64,000 nucleotides of DNA from Gloeopeniophorella convolvens (lineage: Eukaryota; Basidiomycota; Agaricomycetes; Russulales), in assembly GCA_022496205.1 (NCBI GenBank), contig WTXD01000007.1, positions 372,001 to 436,000 on the forward strand. Direction: 5' to 3'. Below are positions 1 through 11,232 of the stretch, one piece after another. Made by a program: the position numbers and the translations under genes. Position 1 is the stretch's first letter; the number at the start of each line of letters is the position of its first letter. The notes below the pieces were generated by a model, which had not been told where the DNA came from, did no database searches, and was given only the letters and a program-made list of their open reading frames with translations.

Positions 1-541
<541 letters not shown>

Positions 542-867
542 GGTGAGGCGAGGAGGGAAGTCTTTTTATGTGTTTGAAAAATGAGGGGGAGATGGACGAT
601 ATGCGACCACCCCGGATATGAACCAATCCGGGTCAGAGGCGATCCAGATCGTACGACGGAATGGTCGACTGACACTGACAAACGCGCCCGACTCGTATGG
701 AATTATCCAACAAGCAACTGAACGCCCGCCCCAGGTGCGAAGAGTCTCGGTAACGAATTACCGACACGGATGCGCCTCTCTGCGCCCTTTATACCCTCCC
801 TGACGGCCAAGATCCGGCTCCTACATATCACGCGCCTCTTGCGCCGCGCCGTGAGCCTCGCTGCCCT
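542..867. other. Intergenic, thiolase promoter side
   Basis: This stretch lies upstream of the thiolase start at 541 and downstream of the atg10 stop. Reading frames are short and have no recognisable content. A TATA-like motif is not evident. It probably holds the thiolase 5' untranslated region and promoter and the atg10 3' end. Confidence 0.5.
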
Positions 868-1659
868 CTACACGCTCCCGAGCTCAACTATGTTCCCTAG
901 CACCATGAACCACGTCTCCAGCCAGTCTACCCACGGACTGCTGCTCTGACTAACATCGGGCAGACCCTCGGCGTTCTTCTCTCCGATCAGCTCGCCCATT
1001 GCAGACGCTGTGCCACACGGATGGATATACCAGGACGGCGTCCCCATTGTAGGGTGATCTCCCTGCGACAACAGCGGAAACGGCGCCTCCGGTTGGACCA
1101 GCGCGAATGATGAAGCTTGTGTTTCCGATAGGGCGTGGCGGTGCAAGAGTGTCGTTTTCAAAATATGTTCCAGGGTCAGAGGAGAACCGCCTACGTCAGG
1201 CGTCTTCTTAGCAGATATTTTTCACCCGGATTATAAAAAAACACACGAGAATCGTGAACCGTGAAATAGAATACAGGCACCTGATATGTCGGAGAGAAGG
1301 CGATGCTCTGATTGCAGGCCAGAACTTCCGACGAATTGCTCTGCACAGCAGCAGGATCGTCTAATGCCTCGTCTTCCAAGTCGGAGGCATCTTCAACAAG
1401 GTCCTCTCTCTCGACTTCGGAGCGGTCCTGCAACAAGAGAGTGCGAGACAAGTATCCAAACCCGGGGATTGTCTGAGACGGTGATCAGAACAAGATCAAC
1501 AAGACGATAGGTTGAGAGGCACACAGGGTGCTCTGCCCAAAACCAGCCCTTCAGTCTGGACTCTCCCAAAGATGACGGAGATCGCGTATGTTTGATAGCA
1601 AAATCTTTTGCAGCCTGCTCGAATCGGACACGAGTGAGAGTCGAAGAGGAAGAGGCCAT
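868..1659 (-). CDS. ATG10: Autophagy E2-like conjugating enzyme Atg10
   Basis: Atg10 transfers the ubiquitin-like Atg12 to Atg5 in autophagosome formation in the cytosol. Three exons join in frame to about 230 residues. Exon 1 starts at 1659 (MASSSSTLTRVRFEQAAKDF) and ends at the codons for EHP. An acceptor then gives TIPGFGYLSRTLLLQ, the conserved 'EHP..PGFGYLSR' block of the family. Exon 2 contains an acidic loop and SPTYQVPVFYFTVHDS, matching the Atg10 'YSPSYQVPVLYF' strand. Exon 3 holds WYIHPCGT, the HPC motif with the catalytic cysteine. Atg3 also has an HPC motif, but the short length and the SPTYQVP block favour Atg10. It is divergent from the ribosomal gene at 1813, with about 150 bp between the start codons. 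Confidence 0.9.
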
Positions 1660-1812
1660 GTGGCGTGGGAATGAACTATGCAGCACGGAGAACAAAGTTT
1701 GAAGCCACTCAGCGGCGTCGACCGATACCAAACCCACGCACGAGCTCAAGTCCCGCTCGAATATCTCAAAACAAGGCCCGGTCAAGCGGTCTCTTCACTT
1801 TCTTTATCTCAA
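1660..1812. promoter_or_regulatory. Short divergent promoter, atg10 / eS1
   Basis: The start codons of atg10 (minus) and the eS1 gene (plus) are about 150 bp apart, so both promoters must overlap here. Just before the eS1 ATG is a pyrimidine-rich run (about 1790-1811), common upstream of strongly expressed fungal genes. No specific factor site was recognised. Confidence 0.45.
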
Positions 1813-2805
1813 TCATGGCCGTAGGGAAGGTGCGTTAGGACTCCACACGCCACCGCCACTGGTCTTGACCTCACGTCTTCGCGTCCTTGTAGAACAAGCG
1901 CTTGTCCAAGGGTAAGAAAGGTATCAAGAAAAAGGTCGTCGACCCTTTCTCCCGCAAGGGTGCGTGCAGCCTCGAGTCGATACGCTGCATATTGTTCTGA
2001 CAGGCGGGCAGATTGGTATGATATCAAGGCCCCATCAATCTTCGAGGTGAAGAACGTGGGCAAGACTCTGGTGAACCGCTCTCAGGGATTGAGTACGTCC
2101 GATAGCTTCATGCAACGATATCACCTCCTCACATCACCGATTCAAAGAAAATGCAAATGACTCGCTCAAGGGTCGCATCATCGAGGTCTCGCTCGGTGAC
2201 CTCAACAAGGACGAGGAGCAGTCCTTCCGCAAGATTAAGCTTCGCATCGACGAGGTCCAGGGCAAGAACTGCCTCACCAACTTCCACGGCATGTCCTTCA
2301 CCTCGGACAAGCTCCGCTCGCTTGTGCGCAAGTGGCAAACCCTCATCGAGGCGCACGTCGACGTCAAGACGACCGACGGCTACCTCCTCCGTCTCTTTGC
2401 CATTGGCTTCACCAAGCGTCGCCAATCGCAGGTCCGCAAGACCACCTACGCGCAGACGAGTCAAATTCGGGAGATCCGGAAGAAGATGTTCGAGATCATG
2501 ACGCGAGAAGCGACGAGCTGCGACTTGAAGGAGTTGGTGCAGAAGTTCGTCCCGGAGGCGATCGGACGGGAGATTGAGAAGGCTGCCCGGAGCATCTACC
2601 CCCTGCAGAATGTCTACGTCTACAAGGCGAAGATCCTCAAAGCACCCAAGTTCGACGTCTCAAAACTACTCGAGCTTCACGGCGAGTCAACAGATGTATG
2701 CACAATCCACCTCTTGCTACACTCTGTGACTAACGTTCTTTGCAGGAGACAGGTACCCGGGTGGTTAAGGACTTCAAAGAGCCTGAGGTCCTTGAATCTG
2801 TCTAA
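1813..2805 (+). CDS. RPS1: 40S ribosomal protein eS1 (S3a)
   Basis: A component of the small ribosomal subunit near the mRNA exit site. Five exons were joined. The first is only five codons (MAVGK), then [20 protein letters not shown], then [20 protein letters not shown], then a long exon from [18 protein letters not shown] through [10 protein letters not shown], and a short last exon [19 protein letters not shown] with stop at 2803-2805. All junctions keep phase, and the sequence matches the S3Ae family over its whole length (about 255 residues). Tiny first exons and introns clustered near the 5' end are usual for fungal ribosomal protein genes. Intron-borne snoRNAs were considered but no C/D or H/ACA boxes were convincing. 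Confidence 0.97.
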
Positions 2806-3126
2806 AATTACTCTGTTTTATAGTCGCCTCTGTATTGCCATGCTTTTCTCGTCTTATGCAGCAAGGGTATCAGCAATCTATGAGCATCATGATACACACT
2901 CTTGCTAGCAGTTTGCTATCGCATGAAATCCACCCACCGGCATTTTTTTGACGCATGTGCATGAGATCTGATGAAACTGAGCCAGAGTCTGCGCATCGGA
3001 GGCGTTTTTTTGGTACTATCGGATCGGACAACTGTCGGGTTCAAAAGCTAGCTGCGCTGCCGGATTTGAGAGAGCGCCCAGTTTTTCTGTTCGACTGTAT
3101 CCAAATCCCTGCACGGTGCTAACACG
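2806..3126. other. Intergenic eS1 / APRT
   Basis: This holds the 3' untranslated region of the eS1 gene and the promoter of the APRT gene. It is locally T-rich around 2940-3015. No further gene or RNA was seen. Confidence 0.5.
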
Positions 3127-3856
3127 ATGTCCGACGTCGAGTACATTAAGTCCCTCCTGAAGCCTTATCCTGACTTCCCGAAGAAGGTGCGTCGCGCACG
3201 ACGAGTGCCGTAAGTTGCATACAGCGCTGTTACTGAGAGCTCGGCAGGGTGTCAACTTCCTCGACATTTTCCCGCTCTTCCGCAACCCTGTCGCCGTCGA
3301 GACACTCGTCACACATCTCCTCCACCACATCTTCTCCGTCACCACCTTCAACTCCCCGAGCAAAAAGATCGATGTCATAGTCGGCCTCGACGCGCGTGGC
3401 TTCCTTCTGGGGCCCTTAATTGCCCTCCGGCTCGGCGCCGCCTTCGTTCCCGTGCGTAAGCGCGGAAAGCTGCCTGGCGAGTGCGTGCAGGCGACGTACG
3501 AGAAGGAATACGGAACGGTGCGTGTGCACTGCTTCGGATAACAGGCCCGGGGGCTCAAGGCATCGCTATAGGACGTGTTTGAGATGCAGGCGGACGTAAT
3601 TGCGCCAGGGCAAACCGTGGTGGTCATTGACGACCTCATCGCTACGGGTGCGCTTGCCCTGGGATCGCTACGATGCTGATGCTCATACATATTCTTATCC
3701 TGCGTTGCAGGTGGCTCAGCAGCTGCTGCAGGCGAGCTCGTCGCGAAGCAGGGCGGCACACTGCTCGAGTACCTCTTCATCATCGAGCTTACCTTCCTCA
3801 AGGGCGCAGACAAGCTTGGCGCGCCCGTTTATTCCATGGTAAAAGTAGAGGAATAG
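3127..3856 (+). CDS. APT1: Adenine phosphoribosyltransferase
   Basis: A purine salvage enzyme that makes AMP from adenine and PRPP in the cytosol. Four exons join in phase: MSDVEYIKSLLKPYPDFPKK at 3127-3186, GVNFLDIFPLFRNPVAVE onward from 3248, DVFEMQADVIAPGQ, and SAAAAGELVAKQGG to the end PVYSMVKVEE with TAG at 3854-3856. The PRPP-binding loop reads VVVIDDLIATGGSA and is split by the last intron inside the first glycine codon of the TGG. VGLDARGFLLGP is the conserved dimer/PPi loop. Length (about 200 residues) fits the family. Only the short intron lengths and splice positions were judged by eye. Confidence 0.96.
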
Positions 3857-3926
3857 CCTCCTCAACGGGGGGTAGAGCAGCAGAAGATAGACACGATGCA
3901 CGATAGAAAGCATCCGCCTAAACGAT

Positions 3927-6900
3927 CTATAACAACAGCCTTGTATTGAGCAGCGGATGTCCGTTGATGTACAGGACCCGGTTCGCGGCCGGCCCACTGC
4001 CCCGCTCCCTCCTCGGCTCCTGCTCAGGCGCCGCCGTGTCGCGCTCGCGGCCCTCGAGCACGAGCACGGCGCGCCCTGACCGATGGTCCTCCGCCGCGTC
4101 GAGCATTGCGCTCACCTGGTGCCCGTCCGTCGCACGCAGCACGACGACCGCAACGTCGTCCAGCGTATCGCCGACACCCGCGAGGTCCTCCGCGCTCGCG
4201 GACGGGTTGACGAGCTTGTCCGCGTCGTTGATGACTACGACGCCCGACGCGCCCGCCTGCTGCGCGCGCTGCAGCTTCTCGAGGAACGTGCAATCGCCGC
4301 GGCGCACGAGCAGCGCTTCGTCCGCGTACGTCTGCGCGTACGGCAGGCACCCGGTCGGGTTCACCGGGTCTCGCACAAGCCCGACGCCCTCGCCCTGGCC
4401 GAAGCGCAGCGGCTTCTTGTTGGGAGGGGTCGGCACCGACGGATTGCCAGCGAACATGCCCGAATGCGCGGTGAAGACTGCATCTGTCACCAGACCCCCG
4501 ACAGCGGACGACGCTGTGTCGATGAAGTCTATGAAGATTCGGAGCTGGATGTCCGGGTGCCGGTCCCGCTCGTCTGGTTTTTCTTTTTCCGTCCCGAGCG
4601 TGGTGGCAAGCGCGGTGTCGTTGATGTAGACGATCTGACCAGTATGCACGGTGTGCGGGCCCACTGCAGAGATATCAGCAAGCTTGGACTTAGCCAGATA
4701 TGGGAGTCGAATGACATTTGGCAACATCATATCCCTTGCCGTCTAGTCGGCTCACTATGCGGGTCCGAACGCCGGTGATGCTTTGGACCATAAAGCCATC
4801 GGCGACAGGGTGGATCTTCTTAAGACTCGGACTGATGTCCTCCTTAACCGTTTTTCCATCTATAGAGAGAATGAACTCCTGGGTCTTTGGGAAGGTATTC
4901 AGTTCTCAATGTTCAGTGAATGGATGAATCAGGAGGTGTGCTCACGTAGTGTTCCACCTCAGGAACCTCGCACCAACCGCTCGGATGCCACCACTTGTCG
5001 TCTCCATCTGAAGTGGCTGTGCTGATCAGGAAGCGAGCGTAGTCGAAGTCTGATCGGGAGCGAATCCCGACGTAAAGTCCCGGCGCATCGGCTGCTCCAG
5101 TGAAGTAAGGAGGCTCGTAGGCAGGGCACTGTGGGCTTTCCGCGCGGCGCAGTTGCCGTATTCTAGCCGACGGCACCTTCAGCTTCTGCCTGTCTAGATA
5201 AAGTATGTGACCCTCCGTCGTAAACACATAGTTCGAGTCGTCGCTGTGCAGGGGATTGGCTTCGTCAAACAATAAGTAAAGATACTGGGAAGTTCGAGGT
5301 CAGCCCCATACCACGTATATGTGCTGGCTAGTGCGTACCTTCAAAGTCTCAGAAAGGACGAACGATTCCATTCGGTCATCCAGTGCATTGTTCCTGAGGT
5401 CTTGAATGCCGGCTATGCCACACTCGACTTTTGCTCTGGCAACCAAATCAGAGAATACCTTCTCGCCGATGTCGAGATACATGGGATCTCGGGTGGCCTG
5501 CAAAGGGTCAGCACCCGTGACCACTATGGGTGGGAGGACCTACGCGGTATAGGTACCATGTTGACTCAATGAACTCTGGCACGTTGTCAGTGTCCATCTA
5601 GGCTGCATGCGAACATAATGAAAGGCTCACCAGGGCGCAACGGATACTGTGATGACGTAGCCTGCTTATAGCTCATGTCCCAAACCTCCGGGATGCCTGC
5701 ATGCCGCTTCCACAGTTGCCAATCTGAACGGCCTGGTTACTGACGTATTATGCCTCTAGGAGCAACACTTACACAACATGTGGGATTTGATTGCGTTCTC
5801 AACGTCACCTGCGAGGACCTGAAGCCCGGGCCAGAACGCGGACAAAGAATCTAGGGTATTGTATGCAATGTCTCCGGTGCTCATGTACACCCGTCGGTAC
5901 TGTGATGCGTCAGGTGGGTCCCTAACGACAAAAATAATGTGCTAACCCATAGGCCATCCAACGACCGCGAATGACGCATAATTGCGGCGTACGATTCGTT
6001 CCATACGTCAAGAAACTCGTGTTCGCCTTGCGGTTCTCGACATGAGCACGTCACTCCATCATGGGATCATGGATGCAACCTACCACTCATGATGTACCAC
6101 TTGAGCGCGTATTCAAAGAACGAATCGATACCAGCCCCAACCGAGCTGACTTCTGGGTGAATCCAACTCTAAGCCCTGGTTGGCATTGTCTGACACGGGT
6201 GAAACGAGAGAGTGCGAACCCCAGTCCATGCGTTGACTGTATTCCCTACTAGCCCTATGTCCGATCGACGGTTCCACAGGGCGAAGAAGGCTTTATGGGC
6301 GGCTTTCTCAAATCTAGGGTCCCCTGTAAGCCGGCTCAAAGTGGCGAACTCGAGGATGAGTGATCCTGCACCGGCGGTACCTGAGGGAGGCACGTCGCTC
6401 TAGCCACGGAAAGCAATTGGCTTCGTACTGTCTAACTCACAGGTTTCAACGCTCTCGCCAGCAGCCATACCATGACGAAGGTTGATCTAATGCGGTTTGT
6501 TAGAACATATCATGAGACACGGAGTTCCCTTGCTCACCCTCGCAAAGGGAAGACCGGTGGGAGTGGAGAACGCGGGTAGGAACCTCTCGCCCAGGTCATG
6601 CGCAAGGGTGAGCAACTCCCCATTGTACCAGGGTAGATGGAATGGCTGGTCGGGCTGACTAGCGAAGATATGTCCGGAGAGCAGGCCTCCCAGGACGCGA
6701 ATGTTTGTCTCGAATATCTGAGGTTTGGTGTTGACGTCGAAGGATACCCATTTGACAACGCTGCGGACCGCGTCTTCGAATCCAGCCCGGTCATCCAGGA
6801 CCACCAAAGTGTCGAGGATATCTACTAATGTAAGGGAGAAGTTGCCAGCAACGTCATTATAAGCGATGTTTTCACTTGAGATCCAAAGTTCAATGCGAGT

Positions 6901-7347
6901 GAGGGATGGTATTAAAAGCGCTAGCTGAGACTGCACTCACGGTGTGTGCCAGTCCGGTCCCCGACCCGTGCATGACAAAGGAGCTAACTGGTACGGCGGG
7001 TGAATATGCGGGCATGCTCGGTACGATGGTACACTACCTCGTCCATCGGGAAAGCTTGCCATGGGTGTTAGCACAGCGGCGAGGCGGTATGGAACTTGAC
7101 ACACGCACCGAAGCGCATATAGCTATCATAACCATGATACCAAAGGTCGCGCACTTTGTTCCTGAGAGATGGTTCGACTATACACTGAGTATGGGGTGAA
7201 TGGCGCGTACCGTGTCTCAAGCTTGCGTTGGGACGTCCACAGTGCCTGTGCTACTGCCGGAGTGCCGGTGCATCCCCATCTGTAAGCCTCAATGGCGAAT
7301 ATGAGTGCGGCCAGAAACGTCTCTGGCCATCGGAATAGCCAAGTCAT
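3927..7347 (-). CDS. EDEM-like GH47 alpha-mannosidase with PA domain
   Basis: Class I alpha-1,2-mannosidases of the EDEM/Htm1 branch trim N-glycans on misfolded proteins in the ER and mark them for degradation (ERAD). The start at 7347 gives [20 protein letters not shown], a signal sequence or anchor. Exons then give [65 protein letters not shown] (the glutamate lies in the catalytic ETxIRxLGG block), [50 protein letters not shown] and [10 protein letters not shown], all GH47 signatures in order. The C-terminal part (about 3930-4740) carries a protease-associated domain ([29 protein letters not shown]), as in EDEM3. About ten introns are implied; boundaries between 5275 and 6500 are the least certain. 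The end [13 protein letters not shown] has no classic HDEL. Confidence 0.9.
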
Positions 7348-7549
7348 CCAGCGCGTGAGCCTCCGAGGAGGTGTAAAGGGCTCTGAGAGCCAGACGGTGT
7401 TTCCGTTGAAGGTGGAGTTGGACGTGGCAGATTCCTGACCAAGACGTGTTCGCGTGAAGCGCGTCTCTGCAGACGCCCAAAACGGAAGCACTTGCTCGTC
7501 GCGCCGGCTCACACCTTTTCTCCCTATCTCATCTGTAGTTCTACTCTCA
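7348..7549. promoter_or_regulatory. Divergent promoter, EDEM-like / zinc-ribbon gene
   Basis: About 200 bp separate the minus-strand start at 7347 from the plus-strand start at 7550, so both promoters share this space. No defined regulatory motif was recognised. Confidence 0.35.
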
Positions 7550-8855
7550 ATGGCGACGGTCATCAACGTTTCCGATAAGTTCGGAAAATTCCTCCTTGAC
7601 GGGTGGGTATGTCCAATGTCCTTGCTTCCTGCCTTTCGCAACGCTCTCTTATCGACTGTCGAAGTCGATCTCTGATCGCACCTGCCCCGCGGAGGGGTGC
7701 AGTGCCGTGCCATTGTTACGATCGCCAGGTAGCCACGCTTCCTTGACCTGGTTCTGTCCCCATTGTGAAGGCGATGGGACACGTGCGTTGTACTTCTGGC
7801 GATCGCTCAAGGAGTGCATCTTTCTCAACGCGATTACAGTTTACGGTCCCAGCCAACCCGCAGCAGACCAGCGACAGCTCTCGTCCCCGAGCTTAGATTC
7901 CAGCACCCATTATTCACGATCATCGACCCCGCCGACGGAAGACTCCAATGCTCTTAGCTCTCCCACCTTTGCTCCGCCCGTCGAGACAGAGGAGTCAATC
8001 AGGCGCCGCCAACAGTCCGACTTTGCCTCTGCAGAGATAGGGAAGCGGCTTTTGAGAGGGTGGGCCATGCTTGCGGATGAGTGTCCGAGTAATACCTGTT
8101 TTGGCGTGCCACTGGTCCGGCCTCCTAAGACGGGCGGTGACAAGGATCCCAGAATGGTGCGCTTCCATTCCGGTCCTGCGCGAGAAGCTGACAGGCGAGT
8201 TGCTCGGATGCCGATCAGGAATGTGTTGTGTGCGGAACGGTCTACGTGACAGAAAGAGACTCACACGGGTTCGGCGCATTGGTGCCTGTTACGGCGCCGG
8301 CATCCAGCAAGGACGGCACTGCTTCATCCGGCGCTCTCACCGAAATATCGAACGCGACGCTCAAGGGAAAGCAAAAAGCCCTTGATGCACCCGTAGCGCT
8401 CGAGGTGTGTGTCGTGCGGAGGTCCTACGTATGCCCACGTCATGACGAGCAATGACATCGTTTTAGGCGAATCGTTCCGATGTACCCACTGCCGGAGCTT
8501 CATCTGTTGTACGTACCACTGTGGCCTCGCGTTCTCCGATGCTTTATTTACAGACCGGCAGTCGAACCCACCAACAGTCTCAAGTCGATTGCTTCCTCAG
8601 GTGTGTCCATTTGGGGTTGGAGCTATGCATACGATAATTAAACCACCCTCGCTTCAGCCACATTCTACGCCGGAAAATCTCGCTCTCGCCACGTCAACTC
8701 AGGCCCTTGAGGTCACCTTGAGTGCATTGTCTCAGAGACTTTTACTTCTCTCCGGCCAATCGATACTCGATCCTATCGCTATTGCGCAGACCGCAGAGGC
8801 TATCACCAAGATTGGACAAGCGCTAGCAACGATAAACGCGTTGCAGCGCAGCTAA
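7550..8855 (+). CDS. Protein with two p27 (ZNRD2/SSSCA1) zinc ribbons
   Basis: The start at 7550 (MATVINVSDKFGKFLLDGW) joins after a short intron to SISDRTCPAEGCSAVPLLRS and LTWFCPHCEGDG, a first zinc ribbon of the Sjogren/scleroderma autoantigen p27 type. After a Ser/Pro-rich linker comes a second copy: IGKRLLRGWAMLADECP, CFGVPLVRPP, then over an intron (8158-8218) ECVVCGTVYVTERDS. The repeated order is LLxGW, CP, C.(A/G)VPL(L/V)R, CxxC. The C-terminus ends in a helical stretch (LEVTLSALSQRLLLLSGQSI) with stop at 8853-8855. A 54-bp in-frame segment near 7791-7844 may be a further intron, and exons around 8480-8640 are my best guess. The cellular role of the family is poorly known; human p27 has been linked to centromeres. 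Zinc binding is inferred from the cysteine pairs. Confidence 0.82.
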
Positions 8856-9247
8856 GACGATGCCCACGTGTCATCGGTGGAGATGTGAAGAGAAGACCCT
8901 GCATAAAATGAAGGCGCCGCACAAGTCCGACGGGAAGTTTGGGCGTTGGGACTGTATTGTGCCGCTGTGTTACAGTACGTTGCATTGTACCTATTGGCCC
9001 GACGAGAGATTCTCGCCAAATCCAAGCTTATCTTTATTTGATCTGAGGACATGCGAAGTCCGCATGCCTTCCTATTGCGTATTTCTGGATCTTACGCCAG
9101 GGTTGAGGGGCGCTCCGTGTACCGGCAGGTGATTGCATCCCCTGTAATGCGTGGTGGGCTCATGTTCTGGGCTGAGCACATCGTCGTCGTTGTAGTCTTA
9201 TATGAACACACCCAGTGGTGAGAGAATCGTTACCCCGTACTATCACC
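8856..9247. other. Intergenic, 3' UTR and promoter
   Basis: A 90-codon open frame starts just after the preceding stop (8860-9132), but it matches nothing recognised and probably lies in the 3' untranslated region. The rest would be the promoter of the gene starting at 9248. Confidence 0.4.
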
Positions 9248-11048
9248 ATGCCTTTCTTCAACGTGTTCAAGGGAAAGCGGTCGCGCTCAAGGCCTAATGC
9301 TCCTCGCTCCGAGACATTCTCAGACGACACAGAACTCTACGAACAGGCACGGACATATGGTCCACACCTCGCTTCGGGCCTATCATCCCGTACATCGTCA
9401 GTACACCAGCCTCAATATCCCGTCGGTGGTCAAGCACCCAGCCGCCCACTCCGTGGCTCTTCGTTGTATAACTCAGGCCCAGGTCGACATGAAGACTTGT
9501 TAGCAGCGAAGGATCAGGTATGCCGTAGTTGCACTGCCCTGTCTCAGCGAGGTCACGAAGCACCACAACAGTCTTGGCGTCGGCAAGAGCGCTCACCTCA
9601 GCATCAAAGTCGTCACACCAACGACTACTATTCCGAGGATGGCGATAGGCACAGCGATGCGCCCTGGGCGGGCGTGCACCTAATATCAGAGTCCTCAAGA
9701 GTCGATAGCCCCATCCCTACTGTGCATAGGCAAGACTCCGGGCCACTACCTGCCAGCCGTTTATACGAACAGTTCACTGGAAACTCACCGGTGTCTGCGC
9801 GACCTCCGCCTGCATCTGTGACACGCGTAGACCTCCACGACGATGTCTCGGACAATTATGACGGGTACAATCGGCTCCAACGGGGTGCACCAGCACACCC
9901 CCACGTTCCTTATTCCTCTTCTCCAAGTCATCATCGGTCAGCTCCCGGGTCCAATCGGCGTGTGCACCATCGGCCGCAACAGAGCACATTCCAGGTATAT
10001 CTAATTTGCGCGCGCGCAATGTCATATCCGATTGACTTTGACCTAATAGGGCCCCATGCATCTACCTCCTACATCTGACAGCAGCCGCTCGGATGTGGTG
10101 CACACGCTAGAAACTGGTGCGCGCATAACGGTTCGTCGTTGGGGAATGAGGTACTGTATCAACCGAGCTGATCAGCTCTATCTCAGATTCCCCGCCATCC
10201 TCACGAGAGAGGTCGGACCGATCATCGAGCGCATGGTCACAACGGCAATACCGAACGCACCTACTATATCGTCCCTCCCGGGATGAATGTCATCTTCCGT
10301 GATGAATACGGGAATGAACTCAAGCGGTGAGTTTCCTGCCTGCTGGCGGAATCTTGCGTTGACAATGATCTCGTCAAGCGTTGGCGACTTTAGTGACGAT
10401 GGTGCCGTCGACGCGTACGACGAGGCGCCTGTCGAGCTGACCGACGAACATGGGCGCGTCGTGTACAAGTCAGTTGACGCATCATCTCACTCGCGCTGGG
10501 CTGACAGACTCATGAAGGACCGGGGCAAACTACACCGACGATGGATCAGAAGCGAGCGATACCACATACCGGCCGAAAGTTGTCCATCTCGGCCAATATG
10601 CGTCTGGCGGGTATGCTAATTCACCTACGCGCGCACACAACGAGTGCACTGATGGCCTTTAACTCCGACAGCTCCATCGCACCGCGAGCATCATCCCCGA
10701 TAACCGTCTCTCTGGACCGGCGCGGGCATCACCGGCACATTCAGCTGTAAGCACTTATTAGTTTGTCCGTTCTAGGACGACTGACTCCGGCGGTATAGGG
10801 AACACTCAGAAGACGGCAGTTTTGCCGGATCCCGCCACTCTGAAGGGTCTGAGCGTTCGTTAGGCAGCCCTCATATGTCACACGCCCAATCCGAGTTAGT
10901 CAATCCCGCCGTCGCTTGCTTCTCATGCTTATTCACCATCCTCAGGGGCCATCCATCTAGCTACCCCCCGCCAGGCGCGAGCTTCAGGTCAGGGAGCCAT
11001 AGGTCGAGCCCAGAGCACATCAGGCTACGCACGATTTACCCCCAGTAA
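9248..11048 (+). CDS. Conserved-looking hypothetical protein, multi-exon
   Basis: Not recognised. The start at 9248 gives MPFFNVFKGKRSRSR, then a Ser/Arg/His/Pro-rich disordered region to about 9992. Exons can then be joined in phase: QPLGCGAHARNWCAHNGSSL, IPRHPHERGRTDHRAHGHNG, then the only ordered-looking block TYYIVPPGMNVIFRDEYGNE with LKRVGDFSDDGAVDAYDEAP, then TGANYTDDGSEASDTTYRPK, PITVSLDRRGHHRHIQ, LEHSEDGSFAGSRHSEGSE and a last exon ending EHIRLRTIYPQ at 11046-11048. Acceptors were chosen to avoid stops and keep phase. The PPGMNVIFRDEYGNE block looks like a small conserved motif in an otherwise disordered protein. No signal peptide or membrane segment was seen. The gene lies tail to tail with the F-box gene. 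Confidence 0.65.
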
Positions 11049-11232
11049 TCAAAAGCGCGGAAAAAATATAAACCCAAGCTCCTTTTTTCTTTTCTGTGAA
11101 AGCGCCTATGCATGTCCCACGCTGTTTATCATATTATCTGTAGTATTTTTGTTGTACAGGTCTTCGATACACCTTATTCGTAGTTCAGGCAACATGCACA
11201 TTGACAGCTTATCTCACCCGTGCGCCGTCGAA

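Noticed and set aside
2131..2464. Minus-strand frames inside the eS1 gene
   Set aside because: The plus strand encodes a complete ribosomal protein here.
8860..9132. 90-codon frame just after the zinc-ribbon gene
   Set aside because: It starts 5 bp after the stop, with no motif and no intron signals; most likely 3' untranslated sequence.
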